Shown piece by piece: positions 25,505 through 38,427 of a DNA stretch of 64,000 nt. Below the pieces are notes generated by a model. The model searched no databases. It had not been told where the DNA came from and saw only the letters and a list, made by a program, of their open reading frames with translations. The stretch's first letter is position 1; every line of letters starts with the position of its first letter. The stretch spans positions 2,300,001 to 2,364,000 of the forward strand of contig CAMQGK010000058.1 of assembly GCA_947000775.1 (NCBI GenBank), written 5' to 3'. A program made the translations under genes and the position numbers. The DNA comes from Pterois miles (Eukaryota > Chordata > Actinopteri > Perciformes > Scorpaenidae).

Positions 25505-25975
25505 ACAACAACTACACCCCTGGGGCCAGATGCATAAACCTGTAGATTCACAATTAAAGCTGTGTGTACACACAGATTTATGAAGCTGCACATACGTCTG
25601 ATTCTGTTTTATAAATCTCAATTATTGTGGATGCAATGGGTGTATGTGCACAAGCCTCATTTCCACTCCCACAGTTAGCCATAAATGGGCATAGAAACAT
25701 CTGCTTTCATATCAGGGTTTCTGCCTGTTCAAATTCTATTGTACAATTTTGACAATCAGTGAAATTGGTAAACAACATAAACAGACACTTTTACCATATG
25801 GTTAAGTCTCTATTCCACTTTATCATATCACTCACAGCTGTCTGATAAAACCATGTGTACGCTGGTCTGAAGTATGTGTTAGGTGCACAAATTCTCACCA
25901 CCTGTTCTTCTTTTATAAATACCAGTTTATGTGAGATATAGTGCATACATAGTATTTGTGTGTATGCATTACCCT
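25505..25975. repeat. Probable interspersed repeat ('AGATGCATAAACCTGT' type)
   Basis: ccagatgcataaacctgtag, gtgtgtacacacag, atttatgaagctgcacatac and ttttataaataccag recall a fish repeat describing 'GTATAAAC...GTACGCAC' motifs. The boundaries are uncertain. Confidence 0.3.
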
Positions 25976-27014
25976 GCTCTCTAAAGACTCCCACAAGGCA
26001 TTGTGGGAAATGCATACTGTAAGTCAATGTAGAAGGTGAGGCAACATGGATCCAAAAAGATTAAACATAAAATGCATAATGATAACTGTATATTTAACCC
26101 TCGGTGGAGCTGGTGCGGTTGTATATGGGAGCTGTTAAATGTGAAACTACAGCATGGAACCAAATGTCAAAGCAGGAACATGCATCCATCCCTCCCTCTG
26201 TGGATCCATCCATCTATGAGCAGACACGAGGAGGCAAGAGTTACCTTCTTCTTCTTATTAACTGTTAAAATGTCAGCTTTTAAAAAGTCATGTTTTTACG
26301 ATGAATGCAGCTCAGGTTGTGTTCAGAATTGAACAGAAACTAATGTCAGCATCTTAACGGCAAGAGGAAAAGGGAAGGTCACACCACTAACAACACTTAA
26401 TAAAACTGATGCAGTTGATCTACTTTAGAAACAGGTGGATTTATTTTAAGAGGTGCCCCAATCCTTGGTTAAATGACTACATGTCATGTTTTTGCAGGGT
26501 GGAATGCTTCCCCGAGCTTATTCCAGTGTGTTCTTCTCTGATTTACCATGTACCCAGCCTATACATTCAGGAGTGCTTTTCATTACTGTCCTCTCCCTCG
26601 TGAGCACTGCATTTTACAACCCCATATATACCTTCCACAGCAGCATGGCCTATCACAGCTATAAACCTGTTTTATCATGGGAGTGAGTTGTTCATGGCCA
26701 CAGAGCATAAGCATGTCATTACTCACTCCCCTGTGCTACACACACCCATTTCCATGTATATTATTATTTTGCCCAGGTTAATCCATGTTTTTATGGCCTG
26801 CATGGCACTTGTTGTTCCCAATACTTATGTTCCAGTATGCTCACACAATGTGGGCAGAATGAAAAGAAGAAAACCATCCTGTTATTCCAGCTTGAGAGTT
26901 CACAACTTACTGAATGTTCACACAGAAGGTGAATCAAATTTTAGAGGTGGAGGGTTGCACACAAAGTCTATGAAAAGACACAAATTTACTCGGGGGGTGC
27001 AGGTTGAAGATGCT

Positions 27015-27592
27015 GGTGTTATGATAAGGAAACAAGTGGACCCAAAAGCAACACACAGAAGCACAGAATCAGTTAAAAGGGAATTTACTGTAACAATGAA
27101 TGCTAATTTGTGGGCTCGTGGACTGAGGGGCTCCTGGTTCGGGAGGAATGGGCGGAGAACAGACAGGAGACGAGGAGCGAGATCCACAATCCTCCAGAGC
27201 TGAACACGACGTGGTGTGGTAGCTAGGGAATGGTGACGGAGTGAGAGCAGGCAGATGAGTGGAGTGGGAGCGGCTGGCAGACTTGCAGAGCTGGACACAG
27301 GAAAACAGGATGAGTTCAAGAGGTCAAACTTGAAAGAGCAAGTAACAAAAGGTAAATCGGCCTGAGACGTGTGCTACCAAGGAGGGTGACTGAACGATTC
27401 CGAGGGTTAATGTACTGCAGTGGTTGTGAATGATTGGATATCTCCGTCAGCTGCACCAGCCCCATACGCCCCGAGGAGGAGGCAGAAAACAACGGCCACC
27501 TGCACACAGAGAGACAGACAATACAGGAAACAGACGGGAAACACAGGGAAACGCTGGAGAAACTGGGACCGATTCTAGTATTATGACAACAG
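27015..27592. mobile_element. Interspersed element with imperfect inverted ends (TGTTATGATA ... TATTATGACA)
   Basis: The ends are imperfect inverted copies about 575 bp apart. The interior is purine-rich (ggagaacagacaggagacg, cacaggaaaacaggatgag, gtaaatcggcctgagacg), as in a common fish non-autonomous repeat. No protein is encoded. Confidence 0.45.
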
Positions 27593-27991
27593 GTCAGCTA
27601 GCTTACAGCTAACAGTTGGTACATTGGCTGTTTGAGGTCAACTTCACACATGTGGTGCAAGGTGAAGTTTGACTACAGGATGGCCACCCCACTGCTATTT
27701 AAATAACCCAGATTAGCTACTTTCACCATGTTGCATATTTAGTGTTTATTGTTTCTGTGAAAAGTGAAACCAGATACGGTGTATTGCTCCTTTAAAATTA
27801 GCAGAGGCATTTGTGTTAGTGGTATTGGATTTTATTTACATATGACTGCTGGTGATGGAGGCTTTGCAGTCATTCTACCAACAGCTTGATGACACTTCTG
27901 TAGCTTGTTTCAAGCTATTGTCATTGTCAGAAATCTGACGATATGACACAAGTTTTTGAGGTTTGATACCGATACCAGATATAGAGAGGCG

Positions 27992-28542
27992 AGGTCCCGT
28001 CCCTTCCAGTGGACCAGCATGGGACCTTCTTTCAGAAAATATATGGTAGTCAATGGCGAGACAAAAAAATGTGATGTTTGTCAATTTAACATAAAGTCAA
28101 GAAAGTCACAGTTTGTTGTTAAACCGTTGAAGTATCAGACTGAAAATACGTCATTAGAGAGATTACACTCCTAAAAGTGACGTCTCTGTCTGAAGCTATG
28201 GGTCGCGATCATTATTTCTCCTCTTGGCTGATAAAAAGACCAGGAGTCGCTGATAAAACACATCACGTTTCATCTACGCGTTGAACATAGCTACTAGCTA
28301 GTGTTGGTGATGTAGCTCACCGAGCGGCTTCACACTAAACTAAATGTACCACAACAAACCTACAACAAACTGCAACTTTCTGGACTTTCTGGCAAAATTA
28401 TCTTTTAAATTGACAGACATCATATGTGTGATTCACGGAGCAACTCAGATGGGATGAGAAAATGATTTGTCTCTCATTGTTAATTACTATGCATATTTTT
28501 TCTTAAATGAGGTCCCATGGCGTCCACCGGGAGGGGCGGGAC
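27992..28542. mobile_element. MITE with ~55-bp terminal inverted repeats
   Basis: aggtcccgtcccttccagtg and gcatgggaccttctttcag at the left match the complement of cctcccggtggacgc... and ccatgggacctcatttaag at the right, continuing into agaaaatatatg / agaaaaaatatgc. The internal stretch near 28392-28465 has a diverged copy at 19720-19770 (aaaattatcttttaaa ... cagatgggat). Confidence 0.75.
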
Positions 28543-29639
28543 TTTTCTAATCCCCCTTGGGAGGAAGATCATTTTCCACCCTATCCCACCCCCCAAATAA
28601 AATGACAACAATACTGTTTCAAAACATCTTCCTAATCTGTTGGGCCTCATGCTGTCAGACAATAATACAGCTGGTGTCTCCTCATCTCCCCCCACATTCA
28701 CTGTGACCCAGGAGCAGATAGGCTTCATCATGTTTTCTTCTTGACTTGTTTTGCGGTTAATTACCACCAGCAGAGCAAGTTGTCTTGTTTGACTCGGAAG
28801 CAAACCTCAAACCCAACACAACCCACAAATCGCCAACTTAATGGATGAGATGAAGGCTGAATGCTGCGGTATGTGTTTGTTTGCGAGAGAGAGTGACAGA
28901 GAAGGGAAGGGAAGGTGGACTATTGAACATAATGTGTCTATAGCTTATTAATAACTTAAGCAGAATGCTGCTATTCACTCTGGGGTTGAGTCGATATCAA
29001 TAAAACCTACAGACTGTCTGCCTGAATGATTACCGTTGCTATTGTGAAGACACGATTTACTTCCTGTTCACCATGAAACGGATTCTGTTGTTAAAACATG
29101 AATACCCTCATAACAGCATCTGATTGGCTAAAGGTTATTCATTCAGGAGTTAGCAGAGGGAGCTACAGGAGTGACTATTCACCACATTACATTCATCAGG
29201 TGTCCAGACACATGAGTCCAAATGAATGCTAATGTTCTGTGTCTGCTGGATGTGTAAATAAGCAGCTACTTGCTAACATGCTCACCATATTAACTTAATA
29301 AGGTGATGATGAATCAGGTGATGTGTTTAAAGCCTGTTCCGCTGCCCCAAAGTGGACAAAACTGATTTTGAAACAAATGAGCTTGTTAACTCGAAATATG
29401 CAGAAATTTTGCTCGATACTGCTGGTCTGTGAGCTGGCCAGCTCATTCCTTATCAACAGAATCTAAACTATGATGCTGTCATCAAAATATAATTTTCCAC
29501 CAAAACTTCAATATCAAGAAGTATAAAAATATATATGGAGACAATGTTGAAGAATGATGTTAGACTAGACATTAGTCGTCCTGCTAATGAATTATTAACA
29601 TGCTGTAAAGTCACCAAGAAACTTTATCTAATACCATCA

Positions 29640-29910
29640 AATCTTTATTTGTCCAGTACTTTGGTTTATGACCAAATACCTGCAAAACTAACGACATCCC
29701 ATCAGCCTCAGCTGCACCTCCTGTTTATTGCTAATTACCAAATATTAAACATGCTAACATGCTAAACTAAAGTTCTGAATATGGTAAACATGATATCAGC
29801 ATTTTAGCATGGTGACGTTACTGTAACAGTTAGCTCAAAGCACCACAGTGCCTCCTGTGAGTAGCCTCCCAGAGCTGCTAGCATGGCTGTAGTCTGAGTG
29901 AATGACGAAA
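29640..29910. repeat. Interspersed repeat ('GCTGCTAGCATGGCTGTAG' type)
   Basis: Contains aacatgctaacatgctaaac, cagcattttagcatggtgac, gttagctcaaagcacc and gagctgctagcatggctgta. The last motif recurs at 20005-20030. This is a widespread fish repeat; its class is unknown to me. Confidence 0.6.
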
Positions 29911-30013
29911 CCTGTAAACTCAATCTGGGACTCTAATCGGTTAATGGATGGAATACGGCATATTTTACCATGCCCAGCTGATATGACTCATGACATGAAC
30001 CCATGAATGTAAC

Positions 30014-30255
30014 ATCCATCCCTCCATTAGCTGTAACCGCTCATCCTGTTCAGGGTCGTGGGGGGGCTGACATTGGGTGGAGGTCACCTGTCCACACCCT
30101 TGACTATCAGAGGACTGACACATAGAGACAGACAACCGTTCACACTCACATTCACACTACGGGACATTTAGAGTCAACAATATGTATGTCTTTGGACTGT
30201 GGGAGGAAACCAGAGAACCCGGAGAAAACTCCACTCTGACATGGGGAGAACATGT
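30014..30255 (-). repeat. SINE copy 5 (GATGG-tail family), partial
   Basis: catccatccctccattag, cttgactatcagaggactg, tctttggactgtgggagg and acccggagaaaactcc match the family core. The tRNA head is missing and the copy is diverged. Confidence 0.75.
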
Positions 30256-32070
30256 GAATGTCACCTAAACTGTGCTATCGTTGTGCTGATGGTGCCATTA
30301 CAGTGCCTGTTAATGTCCACACATACTATGGTCTTATTATAGCTGTCCCTCATTCTCTGGTTCTTGCTGTTTCCCTGATTCTGATTCATTTAGCTGAATG
30401 TCCCAGTTCCCCCTGAGTAGAGGATAATTCAGATCATCTGCTGTGCAGGGTGTGTGGACCGGGTCCTGATTAAGAATCAAGAGCAGCTTGGTGCATTTAC
30501 CTTCTTGGCCAGTTGGAGTGTGATAAGACATGATGACGTGATGACGCCCTTTCTTCAGCGCTTAAGGTGGGGAAGTTCATTCAGGGTGTTCTGATCCTTC
30601 CTAAATGCAGACCAGAAACTCTCGTCTTTAGGCCCTCGTGAAACGTCTTTGCTGTCTTAACTTTTCTGACGAGAATATTAAGCTTTTTTTGGGCTGCCTG
30701 GTCTCCTTTTGTAATAATTAAACACCTGTCCACCAGTTTACCTGCATCAAAGCAGACCTTTGTGCTGCACCTCCTCCTTCATTGTGAAAGAACTTGAGAT
30801 TTGTTTCTCTGGGTAAATATTTCTGTTTTATGCGGTTGGGAACTGGTTCTCAGGCTTCTTCCTGATCAGCCTGTGACTGATTTTCAACCTCTACTGTCCT
30901 ATGCATGCAGGGATTGACTTTATCCTGTTGTATGTATATATGAATTAATTTCACTTTTATACATAATGGTTAATGCAGAATGTTACTGACGCATATTACA
31001 CAAATAAACCGTAAACATTTACTCTGAACAAGGACCAGGAAATGCATTCAGCTTCTAAAACATTTAATTTGTAAATTAATTGTTGTGGAAAATTGTGTTT
31101 CAAGACAAACACACTAATATCTCCAAATGAAGCAGCAGCTCATCATTTATTGCCACACGGTCTCTGAGTAAACCAGCTCATGGATTTATTTTAGTGTGAG
31201 TAAATTCATAAAGGTTCATAGCCCAGATGTGGCAAACAGAGGCCACATGAAGACACTGCAGCCCCCCAGGATTTTCTCTGGGCTGTTTGCAGCCCACAGC
31301 AACCTCTCCCAGTCACATAGTCTGTGAAGGTCTGCACATTGAGGTTTAAAGTATGTAAACTTCCTGGGAGGTTCAACCTCAGGCAGTGGACTGCTTCTGC
31401 TGCTGTTTTCTCTCCTCTTCATCCCCGGATAGATGCGCTGCTCCATTTAAGTTGTCTCCTGTGCCAGTCTGTTTGCTTCAGTTCCCTCTCCTCATTACTC
31501 CACCTGTGCGTGGGTGGTATGGACTACATCAGTAACAGCTGATAAGCAGTATTACGCTATCATTTATCAACCACTGAAAAGTGCTCTCCACTGCTAAATC
31601 ACGTTTGGCATCCTCAACGTCAATAACAGAGATTTTACAGGATCAGATTTTTTGTCAGTTTTGATTGCATGCGTTGGACATGTTTTGTGCAGTCATGTGC
31701 CTCAGATTACAGATACGGTAGATCTTGTCGGCGTATAGTGCTGCGTTAGGTGCAGCTGTTTCTGCAGTGTGTAGGCTTTCAGCTGCAGCTACAGCCACAC
31801 AAGCTAAATCCTTCACTGTCTCTACGGTTTCCCCTGCTTGCATCCCACTCTTGTAGCAGCATAGTAGAGTCTGTGTGTGGAAGCATGCATGCAAATCCCT
31901 GTGTGTGTGTCTGGGTGGTGTAGTACTGTCACTGTGGACTGTGGATGGGCGTGGGAGCTGCAGACTAGCAGCAAAAAAAAAAAAACAAAAACAGATGGCT
32001 GCTTAAACATTCATACAGTCAATTTGTTAACGTGCTCTGCTCACCGTTGTCCAACTGGCCTCACGTGCTG

Positions 32071-32102
<32 letters not shown>

Positions 32103-34029
32103 AGAAAGGCAGAGCAAGGGAAGAGCAAAGAGGAGGAGGGTGAGATAACAAACGGGGGGAGCAGGGAGACTGAGAGGTAGATGGGGGATTAAGGGTTGTG
32201 GTCTCTGCATGCATCCATGCTGTGAGGAGCTGAGGTGACCCTGCTGCATCGAGGTCAGGTTGGCTGTTGTGCCACATTTGTCTGGTTCTGTGTGCTACTA
32301 TGGGCTCACTGGGATAAAAACACTGATATTCCTGTCATACTTTCTCACCAAGCCAGCACAAGCAACACCATAACTTCAAAGTCATAGACTCATAGACTGT
32401 GTGCTCATCAGGCAGTATTTACATGTATAGAGGTGAAGAGTCTTTCTCCAGTCGACATTGTGGTCTGGATTTATGTCTGATTTGCTTTCTGGCAGCAGCA
32501 TTGGTGACTAAGATACGCCAGCTGCTGTCTAACCTCCTCAGCTGTGACTGGGAATCTGAAGAAAGCTGAAATCTACAACTTCAGTGATTTATTATTCAAA
32601 TGAAAGCTGGCAGTTAAATCTGTGTGCTGCAACCTGTGAAGGTGGTCAAAACCCAAAGAGTATCTGATAGCCTTTATACAACATGATTTTTATAAAGTCA
32701 TGCTGTTCATGAAATCATCCTCATGAGAAAAACATTTTTTTTCCAAATGCCTAAATGAATGTGACAAGGACCTTTTATCACTGTGTAAACTACAGATTGT
32801 GTGTCAAATGAAAAGATAGAAGTAGCTTGACTTAGTCATGGCCCCACACAAACTCGGTGTGACAAAGAAATGTGGACCTATTCATTATCTTCATATGAGG
32901 CGAGTGACTCACGTCTCAAAGCATTATGGGATAGATGCTGACATTGGACTGACCAGATAGAGGCAAAAGGTTTATTCTAACCAATAAAGACAAGGTAATG
33001 CAGTGTTGAAAAAGGAGGTATAGGCATAATAATCTTGCTTTGTGTTCTGTCAGCCCACACGGTGGAGTCCATAATTGGTCCACATTGGTTTCTTGTAACT
33101 ATGACCTCAAGTGGCTTTTTAAACCCACACTACGATCTTTCCTGATCCTGATGCAGTTTTTGTGCCTGAATCAAACCAAACCTGGCCAGATCAGAAAAAG
33201 CTCATACTGCCACTACAAACTACCTGTTCTGTCATTGGAAGGCTTGTTCGATATACATTACAGAGGTGTGAGTCTTAATGGAAATATCTGAAGATGAAAA
33301 TTTAGGTGAATAAGGTGAATTGAATTTTCACCATCGGCTGCTGAACGCTTCCTCACCATCCACCCCATCTCCTGTATGTGAGCAGGTACAAAGTCTGGGA
33401 GGTCTGATCCGGTGAGACGGATCTTATTTGTGAGGATGGACAGATAGCGTGGCACTGCTCTATTCGTATCACACATCACTGCAGCCTTCTGCTGCTAATG
33501 AAATCAGTCGAGGTTTTGAGGAGTTAGTGGGTGAATTATAAAATCATGCTAATTTATATATTTGAAGTGACTGCCACCCTGGTTTCCAGATACCAGTTAA
33601 TGTTAACGCATTAATGCAAATTTGTTTTAATACCACTAATAAAAAGAGATGATACAGGCATCATATGAACCAAGACAATCTGTACCAACCATGTATTAGT
33701 TTGTCATGAAGGAGGCTAAATAACACCAGCATGGCCATTTTCAAAGGGGTCCGTTCACCTCTGACCTCCAGATGTGTGAATGTAAATGGTTCACTGGGTC
33801 CCCACCAGTCTTCGCTTTACAGACATGCCCACTTTATGCTAATCCCACCCAGTCTGGATCAAGTCCTAGTCAAGTCAGCACTCTGACACACTGACAGCTG
33901 TTGTTGCCTGTTGGGCTTTGAGTTTTCCATGTTATGATAAGCATGTTTTTTATGCTAAAGTCAGAACCTTGGAGGATTTCTAGTCTCTGTCATTGTTTTA
34001 TGCTGTTCATTGATTTCCATTAATACACA
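30256..34029. other. Intergenic, no gene seen
   Basis: No homologous protein or paired splice sites recognised on either strand. It holds only the GGA tract at 32069 and a poly(A) stretch near 31973. Confidence 0.45.
32069..32112. repeat. GGA-rich purine tract
   Basis: gaggaggaggaagaggagga and similar. Confidence 0.85.
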
Positions 34030-34600
34030 TACATTTGCATAAAGCGGCATTTGTCCACTCCCATTGTTACTACGGGAAACGGTTAACAACGAAGTCGAAC
34101 ATAACCACGACTCACGAGTTGCAAAAAACATGTTTTTATTTTCTGAAACAATGTGAAATGTGAATTAACACAAAAGCTAATTGAGTAAAAAAAATCAAGG
34201 TTTACCCAATATTAACTAAACTGGTGAGCTGGCAGGGGAGGTTAGAGGGGAGGCCACCTCAGCCCAGCCCCGGCTGGTGGACCCAGGTGCCTCCCTCTAC
34301 CCCTACACAACAGATCCCCAAAATAGACCCTAACAAACAGAAACAAACTGAAAACTAGACCACCGGACCCACCAGAAAAGACAAAGAACCAGAAAACAAC
34401 AAACTACACCGGTCACATTGCCACTGCTGCTGCTGCCAAGCCAGAGAGGGAAGAGAGAGTGAGCACAGATCCCCTCCCCCTCTTTAATGGTTCCCAGTCA
34501 CCAGAGCTGCCCCACCGGGAGAGGAAACAGACCACGAGTGAGCCGTCGCGATCGGCACGATCAGCATGGTCAGCAGGGGGAGCATGTAACACACCACGTT
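34030..34600. repeat. Compositionally distinct GC-rich block, probable repeat
   Basis: From about 34200 the sequence turns C/A-rich (gcccagccccggctggtgga, ctcccctccccctc...), unlike the AT-rich flanks, and ends at gcatgtaacacacc. It has no long ORF. It resembles non-coding transposon sequence, but I cannot name a family. Confidence 0.3.
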
Positions 34601-35284
34601 GATATCAGTATTAAATACTTGTCAGATCCCCCCTTTAAGGTTCATTTTAACAGATAAAACAATGCATTTACGGACAATCACTTCATTAATCATGATTATT
34701 TTGATCAATTATCAGCCTAGTATATACACTTTTTGGGTTTATTTTTCAGAAGCTTCTGCCAGTCATTTGTCTTATACTGACTTGACCGTACCAGTTTTTG
34801 TCCAAGTCCGCTGTGCCCATGATGCACCTGATTAGCAGTGACATTCTGGGGGTTTCCTTGATATTGAAGTTAGGAAAAATGTGATGAGCACTGCGAAGAA
34901 AATGTAGCCTGTTCATAATGAGGTTTGGTTATATTGTGGCTAAAGGGAGGAGTTGCTTACTCTTTTTTTTTTACTTCAATTGAATATTGATTGTGTGTCC
35001 CCCCTCCCCCGAGAGTGAAAAATATTCTGCATGATTCTCAGATCAATAGACACCTTGATGGGATTGGAAATGAAAGTCAAATGATCCCGCCTTTGTTTAC
35101 AGATTTGTTACAAAGGACTCCTCAGGCAATCTGATGTGATATTCTGATATTTTATTCGAATGAACCACATAGTTGGCGAAATCTTTAGCAAAGGCAGAGT
35201 CTGTGCTGCTGATATCATCCGTTACGAGAAGGTGTAGAAGTAGAGACTAAATCACACTAGGGGTATTTTGAGGCTAAAAATTTG

Positions 35285-35460
35285 CATTTTATGCTGCTAT
35301 ATACTTCTGCTCCACTACATCAATGAGTACTTTTACTTTTGATACTTTAAGTACTTAAATACAGATAATACTGCAGTATTTTTCTGAATTTAGGACTTTC
35401 AGTTGTAACATAGTATTTTTACATCCTGGTACTTTTGCTTAAGTAAAGCATTCAGTGTCA
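35285..35460 (+). repeat. Fish 'AAGTACTTTTACTTT' interspersed repeat
   Basis: cttctgctccactacatc, gagtacttttacttttgat, ctttaagtacttaaatac and ggtacttttgcttaagtaaa. Same family as 6535-6690, opposite orientation. Confidence 0.6.
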
Positions 35461-36228
35461 GGGGAACGTTAATCCCAAAGGATAACCACAAAAATTGCAA
35501 ACAATTGAAAGCGAGGTGGAACACTGAATAAGAAAACCCTAAAAAGATGGCTCCCTACACTGAATATATCATGAAAAGACTGAAACTAAATCACTGCTGC
35601 CGAGCAGCTGATGAGAACAAGGAAAAAAGGAAACCAGCTAAGGTAGACCACCCAGACCTGACCCACCCAAAGAGACTCTGAGAAGGACCTAAACGGTGAG
35701 CAAACCTCACAGATAGGTTCATATGGTCCTTCTGCAGATTCACACCCCCCTATACAGCTAGAGCACAAACAGGACAGCACTTTCTCTACCTCTGACACTG
35801 AGACAATGAGTCAGCATCTGAGCCCTGAAACCAGCGTAGATATAGACCTCAACCAGCTGATCCTCATCAGGGTCAATCAGCTCCACAGCTGCCTCTCCTC
35901 ACAGATGATGAAGCAACCAGCCTGCTGAGTGACAGCTGACCCTCACATCCAAATACTTCTTTCACTACAGAATATTATATAGACAGGAATAGTATTTTTA
36001 AAAAAAAACGTTATGTTTGTTCAATATTTTTAACATATTACACCATTTACAGCCTGGCATCATCGGCTGTGATTTTCCAGCCCGTTCGCTTTCCCAGGTC
36101 ATAAATACGATCACGTTGTCACAGCTGTCTGTGTTCGATCCCATCGCACAGGGAACCGTTTAGCCTGGTATGCAACGCACTGGGCTTTCAATCAACTACA
36201 ATGTACAGTAAAGTTTGTTGCCTAAGTG

Positions 36229-36297
<69 letters not shown>
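36229..36297. repeat. (TTA)23 microsatellite
   Basis: About 69 bp of uninterrupted TTA. Confidence 0.97.
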
Positions 36298-37040
36298 GGA
36301 GCATTTTCTCTTTTCTATTAATGGCCCAGAGTGAAAGGGGGAGAGAGACTTGAGATGCAGCAAAGGGTCCCAGGCTGGATTAAGGACTTGTTACGAGGCA
36401 CCTGCTCTACCAGGTGAGCTGCAACCAAGTGTGTTTAATTCACCACATTAAGCATTAACACTTTAGAGCTGACTGTGAGCGAAGAAGTGATGGCGAAGGA
36501 TCTGACATCAACAATGAACAAGTGTTAACATGTGACGAGCTGAGATGAGAATGTGTTGGATTTTCAGCATTTTTATGATTATCAAAATCACAGTTTTGTT
36601 ATCTGATATCTGCTAAAATAAATAATTACAATGTCTCTGATGCCCCCTGTGTCTGATTGGTTACATGTCATGAGTAACAGCCTATCAACACTGAAGGACA
36701 GTGTCTCTCTGACACCCTGATCCACAGGGTGTGGCTACGACACCATTTGGTTCAATCCCCGCCCTGCATCATACCACACCGGGAGCGTTTCAGAGGAGGA
36801 GCGCACTCCTGGACTCTGCAAAGGGTGTTTATTCTGAAGACTGACCAGATGCTCTTGGTGTTCCACTTCCTGCCTGACTCGATCTGCTCTGTTCAACGCC
36901 CTGCGTCCCAGTCAGATATAGACTAGATGCATATTACTCAGCGGAGCTGATGTGCCTGAAACACGCTACATGGTGGAATCACAAGCATTGTCTAAAATGG
37001 CTGCAAACGCTCCGACAGCCGCGGCGCAGTTGGAACGTGG

Positions 37041-37160
37041 CGCCTGGTGGAGCCTGGTGGCGCCTGGTGGAGCCTGGTGGCGCCTGGTGGAGCCTGGTGG
37101 CGCCTGGTGGAGCCTGGTGGCGCCTGGTGGAGCCTGGTGGCGCCTGGTGGAGCCTGGTGG
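37041..37160. repeat. Perfect 20-bp (2 x 10-bp) minisatellite, 6 copies
   Basis: cgcctggtgg alternates with agcctggtgg exactly six times without an error. All six frames stay open across it, so the PGGAWWRLVE-type peptides are artefacts. It is GC-rich within AT-rich DNA, 1.2 kb upstream of nsmf. Confidence 0.98.
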
Positions 37161-37599
37161 AATATTAATATAACGGTCAAAGCTGCTGCCTTTAGCGAGC
37201 AGAGCTGACCATGTGTCCACATTAACGTATAGCAGACGTGGCTGAAGTTGCAATTAACATCACAATCCTCTACTCTGAAGTTTAAAAACACCCAGTGACT
37301 CTGCTGGTGACAGAATAAACAGTGAGGGACTGCTGAGGTTGGACGGATGGGTCCAACAAACAAAGGACTTTCAGCCAGGACATCGGTGTTCATGTCCCAA
37401 ACTTATTTTGAAATTACGTTAATGATGTTTGTGACGTATTTTCTGTATGTTACGTTGTTTATGTATTTATTCTAGTTAGTTTACTCAGTTTAAGCCCAAC
37501 CATAATGTTTTTCCTAAACCGCTAAGTAACTGCCCAAAATGCGTTATCACGACATGCGGAAATGTCACGCTATTTATTCGCCTTCCCATTGGATGTGGG

Positions 37600-37720
37600 A
37601 TTGACCGGTCAGTCGGTTGGTCCACCATTTTGGTCAAACCGAAATTTCTCAGCAACTATTTGATGAATTGTCATAAACATAAGTAGAGACGTGTGGTCCT
37701 AGTGACATCAGTGATCTCCA
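37600..37720 (+). repeat. Interspersed repeat fragment ('TGGTCCACCATTTTGGTC' type)
   Basis: cagtcggttggtccaccatt, accgaaatttctcagcaact and atttgatgaattgtcataaa match the order of a common fish repeat also seen at 17125. Confidence 0.55.
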
Positions 37721-38026
37721 TCTACTTCATATAAAGAGCCTATAAAGATAATTACAGAAAAACACGCTGACGCTGAAATATTATCTGTTAGTTTATTTAT
37801 CAGGTGCACAGAGCCCACTGGAAGGACACAGCTTTGTTGGTTCTGCTTGATACGTGATGATAAACTGTAAAATTACTTCTGGACTCAAGTGTCCACACCT
37901 CCTCCCATCCAATATACACCTAGAATGAGCCTGCTATTTATCATCCCCTGATAACGCCCAGGCCGTGCAGGAGGTACGTCTTCCTTTTATGGTCTCAGTT
38001 TCCTTCCTGGAGGCTTCAGTTGGATG

Positions 38027-38091
38027 AGGAGAGGAGAGGAGGGGAGAGGAGGAGAGGAGAGGAGAGGAGGAGAGAGGAGGAGAGAAGAGCG
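38027..38091. repeat. GA-rich polypurine tract upstream of nsmf
   Basis: About 65 bp of almost pure G/A (gaggagaggagag motifs), roughly 270 bp upstream of the start codon. CpG-containing sequence follows at 38100-38300. Such tracts often sit in core-promoter flanks; a role here is inference. Confidence 0.6.
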
Positions 38092-38316
38092 CACCACACT
38101 CCGTCCATCCTCCAGCAGCGCCGCTGCGCTCAGCCTGTCTCCGTCTGGAACATTCAGTTTTTTTCCAAAGAAATGATAGCCTAATTATGCACATGAACTA
38201 ATTATAGTCGTCACTCGTTGGATAACCGACGGATGTTTTATTATTATTCTTCTTATTATTTTCCCTCGCGGTGTTTCTCCTCTCTTGTGTGTTTCGGTCG
38301 CCTGTCAGTCTGTGGA

Positions 38317-38397
38317 ATGGTCTGCGTTTTGTCTCCTGGGTCGTTTCCACTTCAGCATGGGAGCTGCGGTGTCCAAAAGGAAGAATCTGAGGAGTGA
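38317..38397 (+). promoter_or_regulatory. uORF overlapping the nsmf start codon
   Basis: An ATG in strong context (G at -3, G at +4), 40 bases upstream of the nsmf ATG and in another frame, opens a 26-codon uORF. Its TGA lies at 38395-38397, inside nsmf codon 14. If transcription starts upstream, the uORF would compete directly with nsmf translation. The transcription start itself is not visible. Confidence 0.5.
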
Positions 38398-38427
38398 TGC
38401 GATATCTTCCGTGGCCGCAAAAGTCAG
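38357..38427 (+). CDS. nsmf: nsmf exon 1 (residues 1-24)
   Basis: Encodes MGAAVSKRKNLRSDAISSVA then AKV, and ends in AG before the donor gtgagt (phase 2). Gly2 with Ser6 fits an N-myristoylation site and is followed by Lys/Arg. The start context has A at -3 and G at +4, a strong Kozak site. Confidence 0.93.

Noticed and set aside
26688..27203. 171-codon ORF
   Set aside because: Its second half lies inside the interspersed element at 27015-27592 and no domain is recognisable.
33258..33479. 73-codon minus-strand ORF in a somewhat coding-like stretch
   Set aside because: No recognisable homology, no splice sites, and other frames are equally patternless.
36950..37393. Overlapping ORFs with PGGAWW and RRHQAPPG repeats
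   Set aside because: A perfect 10/20-bp tandem array keeps all frames open; no conserved domain.
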